Source of the DNA: Muribaculaceae bacterium
GTDB taxonomy: Bacteria; Bacteroidota; Bacteroidia; Bacteroidales; Muribaculaceae
Assembly (NCBI GenBank): GCA_017621055.1
Contig: JAGATX010000018.1
Location: forward strand, 1-64,000
Length of the DNA stretch: 64,000 nt
Reading direction: 5' to 3'
Shown piece by piece: positions 25,830 through 35,649 of the stretch (within the stretch, counting starts at the first letter, position 1; each line of letters starts with the position of its first letter). The position numbers and the translations under genes were made by a program. The notes beneath the pieces were generated by a model, which saw only the letters and a program-made list of their open reading frames with translations, was not told the DNA's origin and searched no databases.

Positions 25830-27626
25830 TTATTTGTCTTTGCCGAGCCTGTCGGCAATCTGTCTGGCGGTATCGGCGGCGGCGTCGAGGTCGCGTCGGC
25901 GCAGCACGAAGGGCAGGCGGTTGAGGAGAGACACGGCGATGGCGTCGTCGCTGTTTGAAATATAGTCGACCAGCGCGTTCATTTCGGTTTGCAGGACAGG
26001 GTCTACGCCCGCAAACCGGCGGCGCCACGGCGCCAGCGCTTTGATGCGGGCGCGTTCGGCGTCGATAGCCGAGGCGAAGTCGGCGGTCATACGGCGGGCA
26101 CGGTCGGGGTCGACGTCGGTCATGTGCACTTCCTTGACGGCCAGCGAGCGCTTTGGGCGGCGTCCGCGCAGACGGTCGCCGAAACGTCGCCAGGCATCGG
26201 CGTTGAACACCGCCGAGTCGCCGGCAGCCTTGTAGGTGAAGAAAATGCCGAGAGGGAGCAGGGCGAAGGTGCTGAGCCATATGCCGAGCCACACTTCGAT
26301 TTTGCCGTCGCGGGCGCTTTTATAACCCGCGTTGTCGATAATGAAATAGACGATAAAGAGCAGTACGCTGATAACCAGCGGAGTGCCTATGCCGCCTTTC
26401 TTTATTATCGCTCCCAAAGGAGCGCCGATAAAGAAGAAAATGAGACACGCCACCGAGAGAGTGAATCGCTTCTGCATCTCGATGTCGTGGCGGCGCATCA
26501 GTTTTGCCTGCTCGGAGAGCATCAGCTCGCGGTAGTGGTACTCCTGCTTCTGGCGGCGGGCCTTTGCCAGAGCCTGGGAGATATAACTTTTGGCGTACGA
26601 GGCGCTGGGGTTCGCGAACACGGAGTCTACGTCGGGCAGGGCGGCGGGGTGTATCTGCGGGCGGGGCACCTCGACCATCTCGCCGTCGACGAGGCGGTGT
26701 ACGGTGGGCCGCAGGCCCATATACGGTGCCGACACCAGTTCGCGGGCGTAGATATTGCCCACGGAGTCAACCTGCCGGCCGATGGAGTCGATGGAATGTC
26801 GGAGCTGTGCCACGTTCTGGCCTATGTACTGGCTGCGGAGACCACCCTCGTCGACGCGGTTGAAGTTCATGTCGAACACAAAGTATATCTGCTTGTCGTC
26901 GAAGCTTTCGCGGCGGAAGGGCAGATAGCGCGCGGAGCCGCTGCCAAGCGAGTTATCGCGCACGTTCACGAACATCTCGCCGTTGTGGAGATGGAGGAAG
27001 AGGTGCGTTTTGTCCTCCGTGAAGTTGAATCGGCCCGAGTCGGCGAGGATAACGCGGGTATTGTCGAGGCCCTGGGTGATGTCGTAGAGTATCATGTCGT
27101 AGAGCATGCCCGTTTCGGGGTTCTTGCGCTCCACGTAGAGATTCATGTTCGGTATCTGGTCGTAGAACGAGCGCTCGGGGATTTCCACCTCGGGCGTTTT
27201 CTGGCGCACGGAGAAAAGGAGGGTCCACATTTTAGTCTGCGCCACCGGCAGCACGTTGTTCTGGAAGAAGAAAGCGCCGATGGCCAGGAGAACCATGAAT
27301 ACCGTGAGGGGCTTCATGATTTTGAACAGCGAGATGCCTGAGGCTTTCATGGCAGTGAGCTCGAATTTCTCGCCGAGATTGCCGAACACCATCAGCGATG
27401 CCAGCAGTACGGCAAGGGGCAGGGCGGTGGGTACCATGGTGAGCGCCGCATAGAAAAAGAGCTCGCTGATGACGTCGATAGTCAGACCTTTGCCCACAAG
27501 ATCGTCGATGCTCTTCCACAAAAACTGCATCAGCACAATGAACAGACAGATAAAAAACGTCATTGCCAGCAGCGGAAGGAACCGCTGCAGCATGTAGCTG
27601 TATAGACGTTTGATACCGAAATTCAT
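25830..27626 (-). CDS. LptF/LptG (YjgP/YjgQ) family permease
   Basis: This 598-residue inner-membrane protein starts 'NFGIKRLYSYMLQRFLPLLA', the classical opening of LptF/G, with membrane helices at about 15-40, 60-90 and 105-130. A large periplasmic region follows, then a second cluster of helices (LSVACLIFFFIGAPLGAIIK, 'VISVLLFIVYFIIDNAGYK'). It forms part of the LptBFG exporter that moves LPS to the Lpt bridge. It is longer than enterobacterial LptF/G (about 360 aa) owing to a bigger periplasmic domain and a cytoplasmic C-terminal extension of about 130 charged residues. ribBA follows in the same operon. Confidence 0.93.
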   Translation of the reverse strand: MNFGIKRLYSYMLQRFLPLLAMTFFICLFIVLMQFLWKSIDDLVGKGLTIDVISELFFYAALTMVPTALPLAVLLASLMVFGNLGEKFELTAMKASGISLFKIMKPLTVFMVLLAIGAFFFQNNVLPVAQTKMWTLLFSVRQKTPEVEIPERSFYDQIPNMNLYVERKNPETGMLYDMILYDITQGLDNTRVILADSGRFNFTEDKTHLFLHLHNGEMFVNVRDNSLGSGSARYLPFRRESFDDKQIYFVFDMNFNRVDEGGLRSQYIGQNVAQLRHSIDSIGRQVDSVGNIYARELVSAPYMGLRPTVHRLVDGEMVEVPRPQIHPAALPDVDSVFANPSASYAKSYISQALAKARRQKQEYHYRELMLSEQAKLMRRHDIEMQKRFTLSVACLIFFFIGAPLGAIIKKGGIGTPLVISVLLFIVYFIIDNAGYKSARDGKIEVWLGIWLSTFALLPLGIFFTYKAAGDSAVFNADAWRRFGDRLRGRRPKRSLAVKEVHMTDVDPDRARRMTADFASAIDAERARIKALAPWRRRFAGVDPVLQTEMNALVDYISNSDDAIAVSLLNRLPFVLRRRDLDAAADTARQIADRLGKDK

Positions 27627-27670
27627 TGCAGTGCGCGTTGTCGGGCGGGTGTGGCGCCCCTTTCAGCCCA

Positions 27671-27694
27671 CAAAGTTACAATAAATTTTTCAAA
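27671..27694 (-). promoter_or_regulatory. Putative promoter of the LptF/G-like gene
   Basis: TAACTTTG (27671-27678) on the minus strand, with TTTG at 27691-27694, 12 nt upstream. Confidence 0.5.
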
Positions 27695-27714
27695 GGCATC
27701 CGGAAGCTCCTTTT

Positions 27715-27745
27715 TTTGTTGTGTAAAAAAAAGTGGTTATATTTG
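27715..27745 (+). promoter_or_regulatory. Promoter of mscL
   Basis: TTTG (27715-27718), 19-nt spacer, TATATTTG (27738-27745), an excellent consensus match. The leader is about 30 nt. Confidence 0.75.
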
Positions 27746-27783
27746 CACATAAATACGAAATTCCTAACTAAAACAGCACAAAA

Positions 27784-28212
27784 ATGTCTAACTTTCTGAA
27801 AGAATTCAAAGAGTTCGCCATGAAGGGCAATGTTGTCGACATGGCTGTTGGCGTAATTATCGGTGCCGCTTTCGGCAAAATAGTGACATCGCTCGTCAAC
27901 GACATCATCATGCCCGTCATCGGTGTGCTCACCGGCGGCGTGAACTTCTCCGACAAAGCCTGGGAAATCAAGCCGGCAGTGATGGAAGGCGCCGAAGTGG
28001 TAACTCCGGCGGTGATGGTTACGTGGGGCTCGTTCGTCCAGACCATTATCGACTTCCTCATCATAGCTTTCTGCATCTTCGTGGCCATCAAGTTCGTGAA
28101 CAAACTCAAACGCCCCGAGGAACCCAAGCCCGCGGCACCCGCCGGACCCACGCAGGAGGAACTGCTCACAGACATCCGCGATATCCTGCGTCGCGATCTG
28201 GACAAGAAGTAA
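27784..28212 (+). CDS. mscL: Large-conductance mechanosensitive channel
   Basis: This 142-residue protein matches MscL throughout: '[20 protein letters not shown]' (N-terminal helix plus TM1 start), [21 protein letters not shown] (TM1), a short periplasmic loop, TM2 ([20 protein letters not shown]) and a helical, Pro-rich cytoplasmic tail. The homopentamer opens at near-lytic tension. It is the first gene of a plus-strand run with shikimate kinase 7 bp downstream. Confidence 0.97.
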   Translation: MSNFLKEFKEFAMKGNVVDMAVGVIIGAAFGKIVTSLVNDIIMPVIGVLTGGVNFSDKAWEIKPAVMEGAEVVTPAVMVTWGSFVQTIIDFLIIAFCIFVAIKFVNKLKRPEEPKPAAPAGPTQEELLTDIRDILRRDLDKK

Positions 28213-28219
28213 AGGCACA

Positions 28220-28768
28220 GTGGCCTTGCGCCCCATATTCCTTATCGGCATGATGGCGGCAGGCAAGAGCACCCTCGGCGGTGCCCTTGCCGCCGCCGGT
28301 GTGTCGGCGTTCGTGGACCTCGACGCCGTGACCGAGCGTATCGGCGGTGGCACCGCCGCCGATATCTTTGCAGCCGGCGGCGAATCTGCCTTTGCTGCCG
28401 CCGAAGCTGCGGCCCTCGCCGAGGTGAGCGGCCGCACCGACGTTGTGGTAGCCTGCGGGGGCGGCACGCCCTGCCGCGCCGACAACATGGACGTCATGCT
28501 TGCCGCCGGCACGGTGGTGTGGCTCACCGCCGATACCTCGCGCATAGTGGCGCGGATAATGGAAGCACCGGCAGGACAGCGTCCGCTCGTGGCCGACTGC
28601 CACGCCGACGCTGCGGCGCTGACCGAGCGCATAGAGCGGCTCACCGCCGAGCGTGCGCCCTGTTACGGACGTGCACATTATAAATTCGACACCACGCATC
28701 TCGACACCGCTGCCGAGGTGGCCGACGCCGTCGAGAGATTCAAGAAGCTGATATACATAAGGAGCTGA
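28220..28768 (+). CDS. aroK: Shikimate kinase
   Basis: This 182-residue protein starts at a GTG (28220): the residues before the first ATG (ALRPIFLI) form the beta-strand leading into the P-loop GMMAAGKST, so the GTG is needed. The shikimate-binding DLD is in 'AFVDLDAVTERIGGGTAADI', and CGGGTPC matches the conserved GGG box. The lid region has RPLV. It phosphorylates shikimate at O3 in the chorismate pathway. It lies between mscL (7-bp gap) and an alanine-dehydrogenase-like gene (6-bp gap). Confidence 0.93.
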   Translation: MALRPIFLIGMMAAGKSTLGGALAAAGVSAFVDLDAVTERIGGGTAADIFAAGGESAFAAAEAAALAEVSGRTDVVVACGGGTPCRADNMDVMLAAGTVVWLTADTSRIVARIMEAPAGQRPLVADCHADAAALTERIERLTAERAPCYGRAHYKFDTTHLDTAAEVADAVERFKKLIYIRS

Positions 28769-28774
28769 TATACT

Positions 28775-29953
28775 ATGGAAACACCCGTACCACTTGAGGA
28801 GGCCGTCAAGGCGGTCTCGGCGGAACGCTCGGCGACAATAGGCCTGCCGGCGGCACGTAACCTATTCGACCATCGTTTCGCCCTCACGCCCGAGGGCGCC
28901 GCCCGAATGATAGAGCGCGGCTTCAAGGTGTGTATGGAGCGCGGCGCCGCCATGGGCATACATTATCCCGACGAGGCATATGCCGCCCGGGGCGTGACCA
29001 TAGTGGAGCGTGCCGAGGCTTTCGCCGCCGATATCGTTGTCTATCTGTCGGCGGTAGGTGCCGACGATGTTGCCGCCATGAAACGCGGCGCCTTGCTGCT
29101 GGGCTTCTCGCACTGCGGCGCCGACGATGCCGAGGCTCTGAACAAGCTGCTGGAGCGCAAAGTCATATACCTTGCCATAGAAGATATATGCGATGACAGC
29201 GGCCGACGTATTTTCGGCGATGTCCTCCGCGAAATCGACGGGCGCGCCGCCATGGCCGTGGGCAGCTCGCTGCTGGCCGACGCCGTGCACGGGAAGGGCA
29301 TACTCCTGGGCGGTGTGGCCGGCGTGGTACCCTGCGAGGTGATGATTATCGGCGCCGACCTTGCCGGCCTGTCGGCGGCACGTTCGGCCACAGGTTGCGG
29401 CGCGACGGTGCGTATTTTCGACAATAATATCTACCGACTGCGCGAAACCCTGTCGGCCTTGGGCGGCGCTGCCATAGGCTCGTGCATACACCCGAAAGTA
29501 TTCGACAGTGCTCTTGCGGCCGCCGACATAGTGATTGCCGCCGACATCAGCGGTCCCGGCAGCACCGTGGACGCCGACGCCATGCGGCTGATGAAGCGCG
29601 GTGTGATAGCTTTCGATCTCACCGAGCGTCCCGGCAGCGCTTTCCCGGCCATGCAGCTGGTGAACCTGGACCTGGCGCAGAGCGGCGACACATCGCCCGA
29701 CGAGCCCACGCGCCTGTGCTACATCAACGCCGGCAACGCCGTGCCGCGGACGGTGGCAATGGGTATCAGCAACAGCTTCGTGGCCATGATGGATGACATA
29801 GTGGTGTGCGACGGAGTGACCAACGCCCTCAAACTCAAGGCGGGGCTGCGACGTGCCGCCATAACCTTCCTGGGGCTGTGCACCGGCGCCGAAGCCGCCC
29901 GCACGCTGGGGTGTCGCGCCGTGGATATCAACATTTTCCTGCATTTTTCATGA
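28775..29953 (+). CDS. Alanine dehydrogenase / transhydrogenase-fold oxidoreductase
   Basis: This 392-residue protein has the AlaDH/PNT architecture. The N-terminal substrate domain shows 'GLPAARNLFDHRFALTPEGA' and 'GFKVCMERGAAMGIHYPDEAY'. A Rossmann domain has VMIIGADLAGLSAARSATGCGATVRIFDN-like sequence near 190-215 (the usual GxGxxG is GADLAG here, only partly conserved). It ends 'LCTGAEAARTLGC'. It may oxidise alanine to pyruvate with NAD, but key substrate residues differ enough that another amino acid is possible. Its stop overlaps the RNase H start (ATGA). Confidence 0.8.
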   Translation: METPVPLEEAVKAVSAERSATIGLPAARNLFDHRFALTPEGAARMIERGFKVCMERGAAMGIHYPDEAYAARGVTIVERAEAFAADIVVYLSAVGADDVAAMKRGALLLGFSHCGADDAEALNKLLERKVIYLAIEDICDDSGRRIFGDVLREIDGRAAMAVGSSLLADAVHGKGILLGGVAGVVPCEVMIIGADLAGLSAARSATGCGATVRIFDNNIYRLRETLSALGGAAIGSCIHPKVFDSALAAADIVIAADISGPGSTVDADAMRLMKRGVIAFDLTERPGSAFPAMQLVNLDLAQSGDTSPDEPTRLCYINAGNAVPRTVAMGISNSFVAMMDDIVVCDGVTNALKLKAGLRRAAITFLGLCTGAEAARTLGCRAVDINIFLHFS

Positions 29954-30648
29954 CAAAAGGCCGAAAATATTATGTAGTATGGGTGGGCGCACAACCGGGC
30001 ATCTACGATAGCTGGACAGAATGCCAGCTGCAGATAAAGAGCTATCCGGGAGCACGCTATAAGAGCTACCCCGACAAAGAATCGGCAGTCCGCGCCTACC
30101 GCGGTGACCCCGCCGCCGAGTTGGGGCTCGTAACGGCGATAGCCCGCCACATGGCCGCGGGCAGGACGCTGCCGCCAAAGATAGATGTCCCGGCAGGGGC
30201 GCCTGCGGTGCGCGACTACACAGGGGCGCCGGGCATACGGCTCGATGCCATAGCCGTCGACGGCGCCTGCTCCGGCAATCCCGGCGACATGGAGTACCGG
30301 GCCGTGCGCGTGGCCGACGGCGTGGAGCTTTTCCGCCGCGGCAAGGCCCAGGGCCTCATCGGCACCAACAATATCGCCGAATACCTCGGCCTTATCCATG
30401 TGGCGGCCATGCTCGCTGCCCGCGGCGACTTCAGCCGGCCAATCTATACCGACTCACGCACGGCACTGAGCTGGCTCAAGCGTGGTCACTCCAAAACCAC
30501 CCTTGAGCGCACGCCCCGCACGGCGCCGACTCTCGAATTGCTTGCTCGCGCCGACGCCTGGCTGGCCGCGAACACCATAAAAAACCCCATTCTGAAATGG
30601 GACACCGACAACTGGGGCGAAATTCCCGCCGATTTCGGCAGAAAATAG
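29950..30648 (+). CDS. rnhA: Ribonuclease HI with viroplasmin N-domain
   Basis: The 232-residue product starts at the ATGA overlap (29950). Residues 4-45 are the viroplasmin/caulimovirus-type hybrid-binding domain (KYYVVWVGAQPGIYDSW, 'YPGARYKSYPDKESA'). Residues about 97-232 are RNase H with D104 (DGACSGNPG), E144 (NNIAEYLG), D168 (YTDSRTALSW) and a closing KWDTDNWGEIPADFGRK. It removes RNA from RNA:DNA hybrids. This two-domain form is standard in Bacteroidetes. A longer upstream frame is only antisense/shifted overlap with the preceding gene. Confidence 0.95.
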   Translation: MTKGRKYYVVWVGAQPGIYDSWTECQLQIKSYPGARYKSYPDKESAVRAYRGDPAAELGLVTAIARHMAAGRTLPPKIDVPAGAPAVRDYTGAPGIRLDAIAVDGACSGNPGDMEYRAVRVADGVELFRRGKAQGLIGTNNIAEYLGLIHVAAMLAARGDFSRPIYTDSRTALSWLKRGHSKTTLERTPRTAPTLELLARADAWLAANTIKNPILKWDTDNWGEIPADFGRK

Positions 30649-30706
30649 CCAAAACATACCATGCCTACCCGTTTGTTATATACTTACTGACATAAAACAT
30701 CCCTAT

Positions 30707-32761
30707 ATGGCCAAAATACTCAATATTCTCAAGAACGACCCGTGGCTGGAGCCTTATGCCCCCGCGATAGAAGGACGGCACAACGATGCCGTGAAGAAAG
30801 AACGCGAACTGACGGCGACAGCCGGCAGCCTCGTCGATTTTGCCAACGCCCACCGCTATTTCGGACTTCACCGCGGCGCCGGCGGCACATGGACCTTCCG
30901 CGAATGGGCACCCAACGCCGACGCCATATATCTCATAGGTGATTTTTCGGGTTGGAAAGCCCTGCCGGAATACCGTCTGCACCGTGCCGGCGACGGTCTG
31001 ACAGGGGTATGGGAAGGCACTTTCCCCTCCGATGCCATGGCCGACGGCCAGAACTACAAAATGCTTGTCAGCTGGCCCGGCGGCAGCGGCGAGAGAATAC
31101 CGGCTTATGCCACGCGCGTGGTCCAAGACCCCGAAACGCACATATTCTCGGCGCAGATCCACGCACCGGCACGCGCCTTCCGCTGGCACGACGCCGATTT
31201 CCGTCCCGACGTGTCGCCCCTGCTGATCTACGAATGCCACATCGGCATGTCCGGGCAGGAGGAGGGTGTCGCCACATACGACGATTTCCGCACCAAGGTG
31301 CTTCCGCGCATAGCGGCCGACGGGTACAACGCCATCCAGATCATGGCAATACAGGAACATCCATATTACGGGTCGTTCGGCTACCATGTGTCGAGTTTCT
31401 ACGCCGCAAGCTCGCGGTTCGGCAGTCCCGAAGCGCTTAAGAAACTCATCGACGCGGCTCACACCCAGGGAATTGCCGTGATTATGGATATTGTTCACAG
31501 CCATGCCGTCAAGAACGAGAACGAGGGCTTGGGACGCCTCGACGGCACCCCCAACCTCTACTTCTGCTCGGATCCCTCGCGCCGCAACCATCCGGCATGG
31601 GACTCGCTGTGCTTCGATTACGGCCGCAACGAGGTGCTGCATTTCCTGCTCTCCAACTGCAAATACTGGCTCGAGGAGTACCATTTCGACGGTTTCCGCT
31701 TCGACGGAGTGACCTCCATGCTCTACTACGACCACGGCCTGGGCAAGGCGTTCGGCGGATATGCCGACTACTACGACGGCGGTCAGGATACCGACGCAAT
31801 AACATATCTCACCCTCGCCAACAAGCTTATCCATGCCGTCAAGCCCCACGCCATCACCATCGCCGAGGAGATGAGCGGTCTGCCGGGTCTTGCCGCGCCC
31901 TTCCGCGACGGAGGCATAGGCTTCGACTACCGCATGGCAATGGGCATCCCCGACTACTGGATAAAGATGCTCAAGGAGAAGAAGGACGACGACTGGCATC
32001 CCACATCCATATTCTGGGAACTTACCAACCGGCGCGCCGACGAGAAGACCATAAGTTACGTCGAGAGCCACGACCAGGCGCTGGTGGGCGACAAAACGGT
32101 GATTTTCCGTCTTATCGACGCCAAGATGTACTGGCACATGATGGTGGGCGACAACGACCCCGACGTGGCGCGCGGCATGGCTCTCCACAAGATGATACGC
32201 CTGGTGACCCTGGCAACAATCAACGGCGGTTATCTCAACTTCATGGGTAATGAATTCGGACATCCCGAGTGGATCGACTTCCCGCGCGAGGGCAACGGCT
32301 GGAGCTACAAATATGCACGCCGGCAGTGGGATCTTGTGGACCGTCAGGACCTCAAATACCGCTTCCTCAATGCGTTCGATAACGCAATGATACACCTCGT
32401 GGCCGGCATCCACAACTTCCAGGCGCTGCCGGTGCGCAAGTTGTGGGAGAAGGACGATGACCAGATTCTGGCCTTCATGCGCGGCGACTATGTATTTGTG
32501 TTCAACTTCAGCCCCGTGAAGAGTTTCACCGATTACGGCATTCTGGCGCCCGGCGGCGTGTACAGCGTGGTGCTGTCGTCCGACGATCCGGCCTTTGGCG
32601 GCTTCGGAAACATCGACACTGGCGTGGAACATTTCACCGTACCCGACCCTCTGTTCGAGCCCGCCGGTGTGGCGCGTCTGCCCCTCTACCTCCCCGCCCG
32701 TACGGCTATGGTGCTCCGCAAGCACGGCACACGGCGCCCCTCATCAAAAAAACGCCTCTGA
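30707..32761 (+). CDS. glgB: 1,4-alpha-glucan branching enzyme
   Basis: This 684-residue GH13 enzyme has a CBM48 domain at about 55-150 (TFREWAPNADAIYLIGDFSG). The catalytic TIM barrel has D333 as nucleophile (GFRFDGVTSM), E387 as acid/base (TIAEEMSG) and D456 (YVESHDQALVG). 'DIVHSHAVKN' at 261-270 is conserved region I. It adds alpha-1,6 branches to glycogen. The motif style (GNEFGHPEWIDFPREGN) is like the eukaryotic/Bacteroidetes subgroup rather than E. coli GlgB. polA starts one nucleotide after its stop. Confidence 0.96.
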   Translation: MAKILNILKNDPWLEPYAPAIEGRHNDAVKKERELTATAGSLVDFANAHRYFGLHRGAGGTWTFREWAPNADAIYLIGDFSGWKALPEYRLHRAGDGLTGVWEGTFPSDAMADGQNYKMLVSWPGGSGERIPAYATRVVQDPETHIFSAQIHAPARAFRWHDADFRPDVSPLLIYECHIGMSGQEEGVATYDDFRTKVLPRIAADGYNAIQIMAIQEHPYYGSFGYHVSSFYAASSRFGSPEALKKLIDAAHTQGIAVIMDIVHSHAVKNENEGLGRLDGTPNLYFCSDPSRRNHPAWDSLCFDYGRNEVLHFLLSNCKYWLEEYHFDGFRFDGVTSMLYYDHGLGKAFGGYADYYDGGQDTDAITYLTLANKLIHAVKPHAITIAEEMSGLPGLAAPFRDGGIGFDYRMAMGIPDYWIKMLKEKKDDDWHPTSIFWELTNRRADEKTISYVESHDQALVGDKTVIFRLIDAKMYWHMMVGDNDPDVARGMALHKMIRLVTLATINGGYLNFMGNEFGHPEWIDFPREGNGWSYKYARRQWDLVDRQDLKYRFLNAFDNAMIHLVAGIHNFQALPVRKLWEKDDDQILAFMRGDYVFVFNFSPVKSFTDYGILAPGGVYSVVLSSDDPAFGGFGNIDTGVEHFTVPDPLFEPAGVARLPLYLPARTAMVLRKHGTRRPSSKKRL

Positions 32762-32762
32762 A

Positions 32763-35501
32763 ATGGATGAAAAAAAGCTCTTTCTTCTCGATGCCTATGC
32801 CTTGATATACAGGGCTTACTATGCTCTGATGCGATCACCGCGCCTAAATGCGAAGGGGTTCAACACTTCGGCGGTGTTCGGTTTTGTCAACACTCTGGAG
32901 GAGGTGCTCCGCAAGGAAAATCCCGGCTATATAGCCGTGTGCTTCGACCCTGCCGGCGGCAAGACCTTCCGACACGAGGAATACGCCGAGTACAAGGCTG
33001 GACGCGACAAACAGCCCGAGGACATAACCCTGGCAATTCCTTATATAAAAAGAATACTGGCAGCCTACCGCATACCCGTGGTGGAGATGGAGCGCTACGA
33101 GGCCGACGATATAATAGGAACCCTCGCCACACACGCCGCCAAGGAAGGTTTCACCACCTACATGATGACTCCTGACAAGGACTACGGCCAGCTCGTGGCC
33201 GACAACATACTGATGTACCGTCCATCGCTCAAAGGTCAGGGTTTCGAGATCCGCGGGCCGCAGCAGGTGTGCGAGCGTTACGGCATAACATCGCCGCGTC
33301 AGGTCATAGACCTGCTGGCCCTCGAGGGCGACGCTTCGGACAATGTGCCGGGCTGCCCGGGTGTCGGTGAGAAAACTGCCGTCAAGCTCATAGCGCAGTT
33401 CGGCAGTGTCGAGGAAATGCTCGCGCATACCGACCAAATCAAAGGTGCGCTCCGTGCCAAGGTAGAGGCCAATGCCGAGAGCATACGCCACTCCAAATGG
33501 CTGGTGACAATATGCACCGACGTTCCCGTGGGTGTGCGTCCCGCCGACCTTGTGCGGCGAGAGCCCGACATCGATGCGCTGGTGGAAGTTTTCGGCGAAC
33601 TCGATTTCAAGAGCCTGATAGGCCGCTATACCACGGCGGCGAATTCCAGCCCCGTTCCGCCGCCGGCCGCCGCCACCGCAACCTCGCTGTTCGATCTTGC
33701 CGATGCCGAGGAGGCCGCCATGCTCAACATGGTGCCTGAGACAGAGATTATAGACAGCGCCGAGGCTGCCTCGCAGTTCATAGGCCGCGCCATCGCCGCC
33801 GGCGACGTGGGCGTGTCGCTCGCCGACTTCAATGCCGACGCCATGACCGGACAGCCTGCCGGCATCGCCCTGGCATATCTCGGCGCCGACAACCGCAGCG
33901 CATATCTGCCGTGGTCGCTTGCCGGATTGCCGCAGTTGCTGGAGCCTCTTTTCGCTGACGCGAAGGTGCGCATCGTCGGTGCCGACATCAAGCGCCTCAT
34001 GCTCTTTCTGGCGCAGATAAATGTGGAATTCTCGGGGGCCGCATATTTCGATACGTCGGTGGCTCATTATCTGTGCAATCCGGAAGGTAAGCACGATATC
34101 GCCTCGCTGGCAATGACTTACCTCGGCGCTGTTGTCTACGGATACGATGCCGCCGGTAAAAACCGCCACAGCGCGGTCTCCGACAGGGGCGCCATTGCCG
34201 CACAGGCTGCACAGACCGCCGAAACGGCCCTGCGGCTCATGCCATTGCTGCGAAAGGAAGTGGATGAAAAGGGCCAGACCAAGCTGCTCGACGATATAGA
34301 ACTTCCGCTGGTGGCCGTGCTGGCGTCGATGGAGCATGAGGGCGCGCGGATCGATGTGGGCGAACTGCACCGCCTGTCGCAAACCCTCGCCAAGCGTCTC
34401 GATGCTCTTGAGGGCGAGGCCGCGCGCATGGCCGGAAGACCGTTCAATGCGTCGTCGCCTTCGCAGGTCGGGCAAATTCTCTTCGGCGAGATGCAGATCG
34501 ACCCCAAGGCACGACGCACCAAGAGCGGTTCATGGTCCACTGCCGAAGACGTGCTCGAAAAATATGCCGCCGAGGTGCCGTTGGTGCGCACTATCCTCGA
34601 TATCCGCGGGTTGCGCAAACTTCTGGCCACATATGTGGATGCCCTGCCTAAGATGGTAAACCCCGTTACCGGGAAAATACACACCACATATAATCAGACC
34701 GTTACGTCGACGGGCCGCATATCATCGACAAATCCCAACCTGCAGAATATCCCCATACGCACGGCCGACGGCCGAGACATACGCCGCGCCTTCGTTGCCG
34801 ACAAAGGCGATCTGCTGCTTTCCGCCGACTATTCGCAGATAGAGCTGCGGCTCATGGCCGACCTCAGCGGCGACCCCGCAATGACCGAGGCCTTCCTCAG
34901 CGGCGCCGACATACACCGCGCCACCGCCGCGAAAATCTACCATTTGACCCTCGACGAGGTGACCGACGACCAGCGCCGCAACGCCAAGACCGCAAATTTC
35001 GGCATTATCTACGGCATCTCGGCATTCGGGCTGAGCGAAAGGCTCGGTATACCGCGCGCCGAGGCCAAAGAGTTGATCGAAGGCTATCTGGCGACATATC
35101 CAAAGGTCAAGGAGTACATGGAGCAGGCCATCGAGAATGCCCGGCGCGACGGTTTTGTCAGCACCATAACCGGTCGACGACGCTATCTGCCGGATATCAA
35201 CTCGCGCAGTGCTGCCGTCAGGGCGTATACCGAGCGAAATGCCATAAATGCTCCGCTTCAGGGTTCCGCCGCCGATATCATAAAGCTCGCCATGGTGCGC
35301 ATTCACCGCGACATTTTGAGCCGTGGCCTGAAGTCACGAATGATTATGCAGGTTCATGACGAACTGATATTCAACGTTAAGCCCGACGAGGCCGCCGAAC
35401 TCGAGGAACTGGTGGTCGAAGGTATGAAGGGCGCTTACCGGGGCCGTGTGCCAATGGAGGTCGCCGCCGGCATCGCCACAAACTGGCTCGATGCCCATTG
35501 A
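32763..35501 (+). CDS. polA: DNA polymerase I
   Basis: The 912-residue product starts at the ATG at 32763. Residues 1-290 are the 5' nuclease with the usual acidic clusters (EADDIIG at 113, 'EGDASDNVPGCPGVGEKTA' at 188). Residues about 325-500 occupy the 3'-5' exonuclease position but lack the acidic motifs. Residues 510-912 are the family A polymerase: motif A SADYSQIELRLMADLSGD (D689), motif B 'RRNAKTANFGIIYG' near 738, motif C MQVHDELIF (D866). It acts in Okazaki fragment maturation and repair. Proofreading is predicted absent (see findings). Confidence 0.97.
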   Translation: MDEKKLFLLDAYALIYRAYYALMRSPRLNAKGFNTSAVFGFVNTLEEVLRKENPGYIAVCFDPAGGKTFRHEEYAEYKAGRDKQPEDITLAIPYIKRILAAYRIPVVEMERYEADDIIGTLATHAAKEGFTTYMMTPDKDYGQLVADNILMYRPSLKGQGFEIRGPQQVCERYGITSPRQVIDLLALEGDASDNVPGCPGVGEKTAVKLIAQFGSVEEMLAHTDQIKGALRAKVEANAESIRHSKWLVTICTDVPVGVRPADLVRREPDIDALVEVFGELDFKSLIGRYTTAANSSPVPPPAAATATSLFDLADAEEAAMLNMVPETEIIDSAEAASQFIGRAIAAGDVGVSLADFNADAMTGQPAGIALAYLGADNRSAYLPWSLAGLPQLLEPLFADAKVRIVGADIKRLMLFLAQINVEFSGAAYFDTSVAHYLCNPEGKHDIASLAMTYLGAVVYGYDAAGKNRHSAVSDRGAIAAQAAQTAETALRLMPLLRKEVDEKGQTKLLDDIELPLVAVLASMEHEGARIDVGELHRLSQTLAKRLDALEGEAARMAGRPFNASSPSQVGQILFGEMQIDPKARRTKSGSWSTAEDVLEKYAAEVPLVRTILDIRGLRKLLATYVDALPKMVNPVTGKIHTTYNQTVTSTGRISSTNPNLQNIPIRTADGRDIRRAFVADKGDLLLSADYSQIELRLMADLSGDPAMTEAFLSGADIHRATAAKIYHLTLDEVTDDQRRNAKTANFGIIYGISAFGLSERLGIPRAEAKELIEGYLATYPKVKEYMEQAIENARRDGFVSTITGRRRYLPDINSRSAAVRAYTERNAINAPLQGSAADIIKLAMVRIHRDILSRGLKSRMIMQVHDELIFNVKPDEAAELEELVVEGMKGAYRGRVPMEVAAGIATNWLDAH

Positions 35502-35546
35502 TTAGATATTTTCCACAGATAAATTGCATACAATTTGCAGTTTTAG

Positions 35547-35576
35547 TTGTTTTTTGAAATTATTTAGCTAAATTTG
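35547..35576 (+). promoter_or_regulatory. Promoter of the FN3/CUB secreted protein gene
   Basis: TTG (35547-35549), 19 nt, TAAATTTG (35569-35576). An alternative TTTG lies at 35553-35556, 12 nt from the -7 box. The leader is about 68 nt. Confidence 0.6.
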
Positions 35577-35649
35577 CAGCCGCGGAGCCACTCTGCGGCT
35601 CACCCCTTTTTACTAATCATTTCAATCATTTCCACCAATTCAATCGCGT

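Noticed and set aside
30665..32725. 686-codon open frame on the minus strand
   Set aside because: It lies exactly opposite glgB, whose catalytic motifs are complete. The antisense product has no recognisable domain.
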